Source: Pantoea rodasii
Lineage (GTDB): Bacteria > Pseudomonadota > Gammaproteobacteria > Enterobacterales > Enterobacteriaceae
Length of the DNA stretch: 64,000 bases
Assembly: GCF_002095465.1 (NCBI RefSeq)
Contig: NZ_MLFP01000005.1
Coordinates: 310,001 to 374,000, forward strand
Reading direction: 5' to 3'
Numbering within the stretch: position 1 is the first letter of the stretch; every line of letters starts with the position of its first letter. The notes under the pieces were generated by a model that worked only from the letters and a program-made list of their open reading frames with translations, was not told where the DNA came from and did no database searches. The position numbers were made by a program, and so were the translations under genes. Shown piece after piece: positions 59,701-64,000 of this stretch.

Positions 59701-62481
59701 ATGAATAAGCTCACCCCGATCCTTAACCCGCTTACGCTACCGAAAGGTGCGGTGCTCAAAAACCGTTTGGTGATGGCACCGATGACCACCTGTACCGGCT
59801 ATTTTGATGGCGGTGTCACCAGCGATCTTGTCGAGTATTACCGCGTACGTGCTGGCAGCATCGGTACGGTAATTGTTGAATGTTGCTTTATTGATAACCG
59901 TGGCCCGGCTTTCCCTGGCGCGTTGGGTATCGACAGCGACAACAAAATTGCCGGCCTGGCGAAAATCGCTCATGCGATCAAATCCGAAGGCTCTAAGGCC
60001 ATTCTGCAGATCTACCACGGTGGCCGTATGGTCGAGCCGGCGCTGATTGGCGGTAAAACCCCGGTTGCACCGAGCGCCATTGCGGCACCGCGTGACGGCG
60101 CCACCAAACCCCAAGCGCTGACCGGCGAAGAAGTGGATGTGATGATCACCAAGTTTGGTGATGCGGTGAACCGTGCAATCAAAGCCGGTTTCGATGGCGT
60201 CGAGATCCACGGCGCGAACACCTACCTGATTCAGCAGTTCTACTCGCCTAACTCCAACCAGCGCGATGACAAATGGGGTGGCAGTCGCGATAACCGCGCG
60301 CGCTTCCCTATGGAAGTGCTGGAAATCACCCACAAAATGGCCGATCGCTTTGCGGCGGCAGACTTCATTATTGGTTATCGCTTCTCACCGGAAGAGCTGG
60401 AAGTCCCCGGCATCCGTTGGGATGACACGCTGTACCTGCTGGAAAAACTAGCCGCTCGCGGTCTGGATTACGTGCACTTCTCCGTCGGCCAGCTGCTGCG
60501 TCCATCGATTATCGATACTAAAGACCCGACTCCACTGATCACTAAATATCTGGCGCAGCGCTCAGCGACACTGGCGAAAGTGCCGGTGATTGGCGTGGGC
60601 GGCGTGGTGAATAAAGAGGATGCCGAGCAAGCGCTGGAAAAAGGTTTTGATCTGGTGGCGGTGGGTAAAGCCTGCATTGCCTATCCAGACTGGGCCGATC
60701 GCATCATCAAGAACGAGCACATGGAATTGTATATCGACAGCACCAAGCGTGAGGCGCTGACGATTCCAGAACCGCTGTGGCGCTTCTCGCTGGTGGATGC
60801 GATGATCCGCGACGTCAGCGATGGCCATCGCAAATACAAAGCAGGGGTTTATCAGGCGAAAGTCGAAGCCGAAGCGCTGAAGCTGAAAATCAACGTCACC
60901 CTCGATACCGACCGTATCACCGATATCTCACTGGTGCCGGATCCAAGTCTGGACGTCGATTTCACCAGTACCTTCGAAAGCCTGCGTGAACGCATTCTGG
61001 TGGCTAACAGCCCACACGTCGATGCCATCACCGGTGCGACCACGCAGAGTGAGGCGCTGAAAAAAGCGGTATCCCGCGCACTGACCACCTCCAGCAAAGA
61101 ATATGTGATTGACGAGGGCGGTAACCCGAACGCACCGGTCAATTATGACGTGGTGGTGGTAGGGACTGGCGGTGCCGGTCTGGCAGCGGCGATTCAGGCG
61201 CATGACGACGGCGCACGCGTGGTGATCATCGAGAAGATGCCGACCATCGGCGGTAACACTATCAAAGCTTCAGTGGGCATGAACGCCGCCGAAACCCGCT
61301 ATCAGAAACTCAAAGGCATCGAAGACAGCAAAGAGCTATTCTACGAAGAGACCCTGAAGGGCGGTAAATTCAAAAACAACCCGGTGCTGCTGCGCGAGTT
61401 TGTTGAGCAGGCGCCAGAAGCGATTGAGTGGCTGGCAGCGAAAGACATCGAGCTATGCGACATCACCATCACCGGTGGTATGAGCATTGACCGTACGCAT
61501 CGTCCGGAAGACCGTTCAGCGGTAGGTGGCTTCCTGATCAGCGGCCTGGTAAAAAACGTCAACCAGCGTGAAATTGAAGTGCTGCTGGAGACCTCAGTTT
61601 CAGAGATTCTGGTGGAAAACGGCGCAGTAATCGGCGTGAAAGTGGTGGATGAGTATAACGACAGCCGCATTCTCAATGCGAAAAGCGTGATTGTCGCCAC
61701 CGGTGGTTTTAGCGCCAACCGCGAGATGGTGGTGAAATACCGTCCAGAGCTGGATGGCTTCGTCACCACCAACCACAAAGGTGCTACCGGCAGCGGTATC
61801 GCTATGCTGCAGCACATCGGTGCGGATACCGTGGACATGGGCGAGATCCAGATTCACCCAACGGTTGAGCAAACCACTTCTTATCTGATTTCTGAAGCGA
61901 TGCGCGGCGGCGGGGCGATTCTGGTCAGCCAGGCCGGTCATCGTTTCTACAATGAGATGGAGACGCGCGATAAAGTCTCTGCTGAGATCATCGCACTGCC
62001 TGAGAAAAGTGCATGGATCGTGTTTGATGAGCAGGTGCGTGCTAATAACAAAGCAGCCGACGAGTATATCGCCAAAGGCTTTGTGATCAGCGCACCAACG
62101 CCGCACGAGTTGGCGGTGAAACTCAACATGGATCAGGAAGCGCTGCAAACGACACTGGGCCGTTACAACGAGTTTGTGATTAACCAGAAGGATGAAGATT
62201 TCGGTCGTACCACGGCGCTGCGTCACCCGCTGAATAAAGGCCCGTACTTCGCGATCCGTATCGCCCCCGGCGTGCACCACACCATGGGCGGCGTCACCAT
62301 CAACACCGATACCGCGGTGCTGGATGCACAGAAACAGGTGATTCCAGGCGCATGGGCTGCCGGTGAAGTGGTTGGCGGTATCCATGGTGCCAACCGCATC
62401 GGCGGTAACGCGGTGGCGGATATCATCATCTTCGGTATTAAAGCCGGCCACAATGCGGCTAAACTGGCGTTAGGTCATTAA
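59701..62481 (+). CDS. Cytoplasmic NADH:fumarate reductase (OYE, FMN-bind and FAD domains)
   Basis: The 926-residue flavoprotein has three parts. Residues 1-370 are an Old Yellow Enzyme-like NADH:flavin oxidoreductase barrel (LKNRLVMAPMTT, GVEIHGANTYLIQQFYSP). Residues 385-465 are an FMN-binding domain with the covalent-flavin motif DAITGAT at 441-447; Thr447 should carry FMN attached by ApbE. From about 483 comes a fumarate-reductase FAD domain (VVVVGTGGAGLAAAI, GGNTIKASVGMNAAET, GGIHGANRIGGNAVAD). This order is that of the soluble NADH:fumarate reductase described in Klebsiella. There is no signal peptide. The ATG at 59701 follows TGGAG; apbE lies downstream. Confidence 0.9.
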   Translation: MNKLTPILNPLTLPKGAVLKNRLVMAPMTTCTGYFDGGVTSDLVEYYRVRAGSIGTVIVECCFIDNRGPAFPGALGIDSDNKIAGLAKIAHAIKSEGSKAILQIYHGGRMVEPALIGGKTPVAPSAIAAPRDGATKPQALTGEEVDVMITKFGDAVNRAIKAGFDGVEIHGANTYLIQQFYSPNSNQRDDKWGGSRDNRARFPMEVLEITHKMADRFAAADFIIGYRFSPEELEVPGIRWDDTLYLLEKLAARGLDYVHFSVGQLLRPSIIDTKDPTPLITKYLAQRSATLAKVPVIGVGGVVNKEDAEQALEKGFDLVAVGKACIAYPDWADRIIKNEHMELYIDSTKREALTIPEPLWRFSLVDAMIRDVSDGHRKYKAGVYQAKVEAEALKLKINVTLDTDRITDISLVPDPSLDVDFTSTFESLRERILVANSPHVDAITGATTQSEALKKAVSRALTTSSKEYVIDEGGNPNAPVNYDVVVVGTGGAGLAAAIQAHDDGARVVIIEKMPTIGGNTIKASVGMNAAETRYQKLKGIEDSKELFYEETLKGGKFKNNPVLLREFVEQAPEAIEWLAAKDIELCDITITGGMSIDRTHRPEDRSAVGGFLISGLVKNVNQREIEVLLETSVSEILVENGAVIGVKVVDEYNDSRILNAKSVIVATGGFSANREMVVKYRPELDGFVTTNHKGATGSGIAMLQHIGADTVDMGEIQIHPTVEQTTSYLISEAMRGGGAILVSQAGHRFYNEMETRDKVSAEIIALPEKSAWIVFDEQVRANNKAADEYIAKGFVISAPTPHELAVKLNMDQEALQTTLGRYNEFVINQKDEDFGRTTALRHPLNKGPYFAIRIAPGVHHTMGGVTINTDTAVLDAQKQVIPGAWAAGEVVGGIHGANRIGGNAVADIIIFGIKAGHNAAKLALGH

Positions 62482-62510
62482 GAGGCCGCAGGCCGCTACC
62501 TCACACACGT

Positions 62511-62584
62511 CGTAGCGGCGCGATTCATCGCGCTTAGGTACAACAGTTTGTTTGCCAAGACGCGCAATAAATGGCGCCGCTACG
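62511..62584. repeat. 74-bp inverted-repeat element
   Basis: CGTAGCGGCGCGATTCATCG and the complementary end ATGGCGCCGCTACG form long arms around a short centre. It is closely related to the element at 41825-41901. It lies between the fumarate reductase and apbE genes. Confidence 0.8.
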
Positions 62585-62635
62585 GGTGTTTGCATTTCAC
62601 TGAATTCAACAGGCATCTGACTATTTGAGAACACC

Positions 62636-63601
62636 ATGAACACTGATGCCGGTATTTACAACTACTCCGCTGTTCTGATGGGTTCGCCCATTCTGCTCAA
62701 ACTGTTCGACGATAATCCCACCTTAGCCCGTCAGGTCTTTCAACTTATTAAGCAGCAGGAAAACCTGTTCACCGTCAATCGTGCCGAGTCTGAAGTAATG
62801 TCGATTAACCACGCAGCGGGTCGCCATGCGGTGCGCGTCAGTGAGGCGGTGTTCCGGCTGATCAGCGTGGCGCATGCCGTCAGCGTGTCGCCCGGCAGCA
62901 CTTTCAACTTCACTATCGGACCGGTGGTCAAACGCTGGAAGATTGGTTTTCAGGGCCGCGCAGTGCCTCCCGCCAATGAGATCGCCGCGCTGCTGCCGCT
63001 GACCGATCCGCATCAGGTGATCCTCAATGCTGAAGACCATTCTGTGTTCCTGCAACAGCCGGGCATGGAGATCGATCTCGGTGCCATCGCCAAAGGGTAT
63101 ATCGCTGATGTGGTGCAGGCGTTTCTGCGCCAACAGGGCGTACCGCAGGCGCTGATCAACCTCGGGGGTAACGTGCAAACCCTTGGCGCGCCGCCGCACG
63201 AGCCTCAAGGCTGGAGCATTGGCCTGAAAAAGCCGTTTGGGCGTGATGATGAACTGCTGGGTGTGCTGCAGGTGCAGGGCAAATCGGTGGTGACATCGGG
63301 GATTTATGAGCGCTATTTCGAGCTGGACGGCAAGTGCTGGCACCACATCTTTGATCCGCACACTGGCTATCCGCTGGATAACGAGTTGCTGAGCGTGACG
63401 GTGATTTCCGATCGCTCACTGGATGGTGATATCTACACGACGTTGCTGTACGGCATGGGCGTGGAGCAGGGACTGGCCTATCTGGCCGACCAGCCCGATC
63501 TGGATGCGGTGTTCGTTACCCGCGACCAGCTAATCATCTGCTCTTCACCGCGCCACTTCCAGTTCCAGCAGCGCGATGTCAACTGGCAACTGCGTTACTG
63601 A
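62636..63601 (+). CDS. apbE: FAD:protein FMN transferase (ApbE family, cytoplasmic)
   Basis: ApbE joins FMN covalently to Thr or Ser in target proteins. The 321-residue protein has the family motifs STFNFTIGPVVKRW, EIDLGAIAKGYIADVV with the Mg2+- and FAD-binding region, ALINLGGNVQTLG, and HHIFDPHTGYPLDN. Most ApbE proteins are periplasmic lipoproteins; this one has no signal peptide or lipobox, so it should act in the cytoplasm, where the fumarate reductase encoded just upstream needs it. The start ATG is 154 bases after the reductase stop, beyond an inverted repeat. Its end overlaps the facing dcuR gene by seven bases. Confidence 0.93.
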   Translation: MNTDAGIYNYSAVLMGSPILLKLFDDNPTLARQVFQLIKQQENLFTVNRAESEVMSINHAAGRHAVRVSEAVFRLISVAHAVSVSPGSTFNFTIGPVVKRWKIGFQGRAVPPANEIAALLPLTDPHQVILNAEDHSVFLQQPGMEIDLGAIAKGYIADVVQAFLRQQGVPQALINLGGNVQTLGAPPHEPQGWSIGLKKPFGRDDELLGVLQVQGKSVVTSGIYERYFELDGKCWHHIFDPHTGYPLDNELLSVTVISDRSLDGDIYTTLLYGMGVEQGLAYLADQPDLDAVFVTRDQLIICSSPRHFQFQQRDVNWQLRY

Positions 63602-64000
63602 CAATACTGCTGCAACAGTGAATGGTACTCCGGCTGCAACCGATAACGATACACCGGACGGCCGGTTGCGCCGTAATGAATGCTGGTGAACAGAATATTA
63701 ATCTGCGCCAGCCAGATCAGATATTTACGGCACGACACGCGCGAAATATTCACTTCCGCCGCCAGCTCATCGGTGGAGAACTCGTGGCCGGGATGGGCAT
63801 CAATCCACTGACACAGCGTACGCAGCGTTTGCGGCGTTAAACCTTTCGGCAGACGCTTGTTGTCATGCTGCGTTGCCGGATTGCCGTGGATCAGCAGATC
63901 CACATCTGACTGCTGATAGTAGTGCTGATTGTCCATCAGAGACTTCTTCTGCCGCCAGCTGGTCAGCGCCTCTTCAAAACGCGGGAACTGGAACGGCTTG
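63595..64000 (-). CDS. dcuR: Response regulator DcuR, C-terminal part (partial)
   Basis: The frame runs off the right edge. Just before the first in-window ATG it reads KPFQFPRFEEALTSWRQKK, the end of a receiver domain with its conserved Lys. The rest matches the effector domain of E. coli DcuR: RLPKGLTPQTLRTLCQWIDAH, EFSTDELAAEVNISRVSCRKYLIWL and SIHYGATGRPVYRYR to the end QYCQ. DcuR is phosphorylated by DcuS in response to external C4-dicarboxylates and activates anaerobic fumarate genes. It is a CitB-family regulator. Its position beside the fumarate module suggests it controls this module. Confidence 0.92.
   Translation of the reverse strand, partial: KPFQFPRFEEALTSWRQKKSLMDNQHYYQQSDVDLLIHGNPATQHDNKRLPKGLTPQTLRTLCQWIDAHPGHEFSTDELAAEVNISRVSCRKYLIWLAQINILFTSIHYGATGRPVYRYRLQPEYHSLLQQYCQ

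Noticed and set aside
61600-62451. Minus-strand 283-residue open frame inside the fumarate reductase gene
   Set aside because: It is an antisense shadow of the FAD domain.

Overview
The window is a chromosomal segment of a Gram-negative enterobacterium. Most of the first 22 kb follows the Escherichia coli gene order: nagZ end, ycfP, ndh, ycfJ, mfd, lolCDE, cobB, pepT, roxA, phoQP, purB, hflD, mnmA, nudJ, rluE, icd. A second E. coli-like stretch, ldcA-emtA ... ycgR-ymgE ... treA, appears further on, then ghrA-ycdX-ycdY. Three ERIC elements also fit Enterobacterales. The divergence from E. coli and the accessory genes suggest the Erwiniaceae (Pantoea/Erwinia group); that is inference from general resemblance, not a database match.

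Layout. 1-3.1 kb: nagZ end, ycfP, ndh (perfect FNR box upstream) and ycfJ. 3.2-6.6 kb: mfd on the minus strand. 6.7-7.4 kb: repeat-rich spacer with two ERIC elements, one small gene and a 41-bp tandem repeat. 7.6-13 kb: lolCDE, cobB, pepT. 13.2-21 kb: a minus-strand block from rluE down to roxA. 21.1-22.4 kb: icd. 22.4-25.2 kb: a low-GC gtrA-gtrB-glucosyltransferase cluster of the kind carried by serotype-converting phages. 25.5-26.7 kb: a YbdG-type mechanosensitive channel. 26.9-31 kb: a patch of small, mostly uncharacterised lipoprotein, membrane and periplasmic genes. 31-43 kb: ldcA, emtA, ycgR and ymgE, split by a 9-kb sugar island (SorC-type regulator, RbsB/A/C-type importer, DUF2291 lipoprotein, two-subunit transketolase, FGGY kinase). 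43-47 kb: TonB siderophore receptor with a Fur-like box, then treA. 47-53.4 kb: ghrA, ycdX, ycdY, a CoA-transferase, an EamA exporter, a glutamine amidotransferase and a methyltransferase. 53.8-55.7 kb: an ExaC/AldB-type aldehyde dehydrogenase and a 54-residue protein. 55.8-64 kb: an anaerobic C4-dicarboxylate module (class I fumarase, DASS transporter, OYE-FMN-FAD fumarate reductase, cytoplasmic ApbE, end of dcuR) with a perfect FNR box in the divergent promoter region.

Sequence quality. Nine genes (mfd, lolC, icd, the mechanosensitive channel, a small gene at 29.3 kb, the DUF2291 gene, the sugar ABC ATPase, treA, the aldehyde dehydrogenase) are broken by 13 frameshifts. Every one is explained by loss of a single base, mostly from a short homopolymer, and restoring it returns a normal family length. 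I read these as sequencing or assembly errors, not gene decay, and annotate each as one gene.

How the genes work together. In the sugar island, a perfect palindrome with core TGAATATATATTCA lies before both the binding-protein gene and the transketolase genes, so the SorC-type regulator probably controls two transcripts: uptake, and kinase/transketolase. In the fumarate module, the transporter would bring in C4-dicarboxylates, the fumarase would interconvert malate and fumarate, and the reductase (flavinylated by ApbE) would use NADH to make succinate; FNR and DcuSR are the likely controls.
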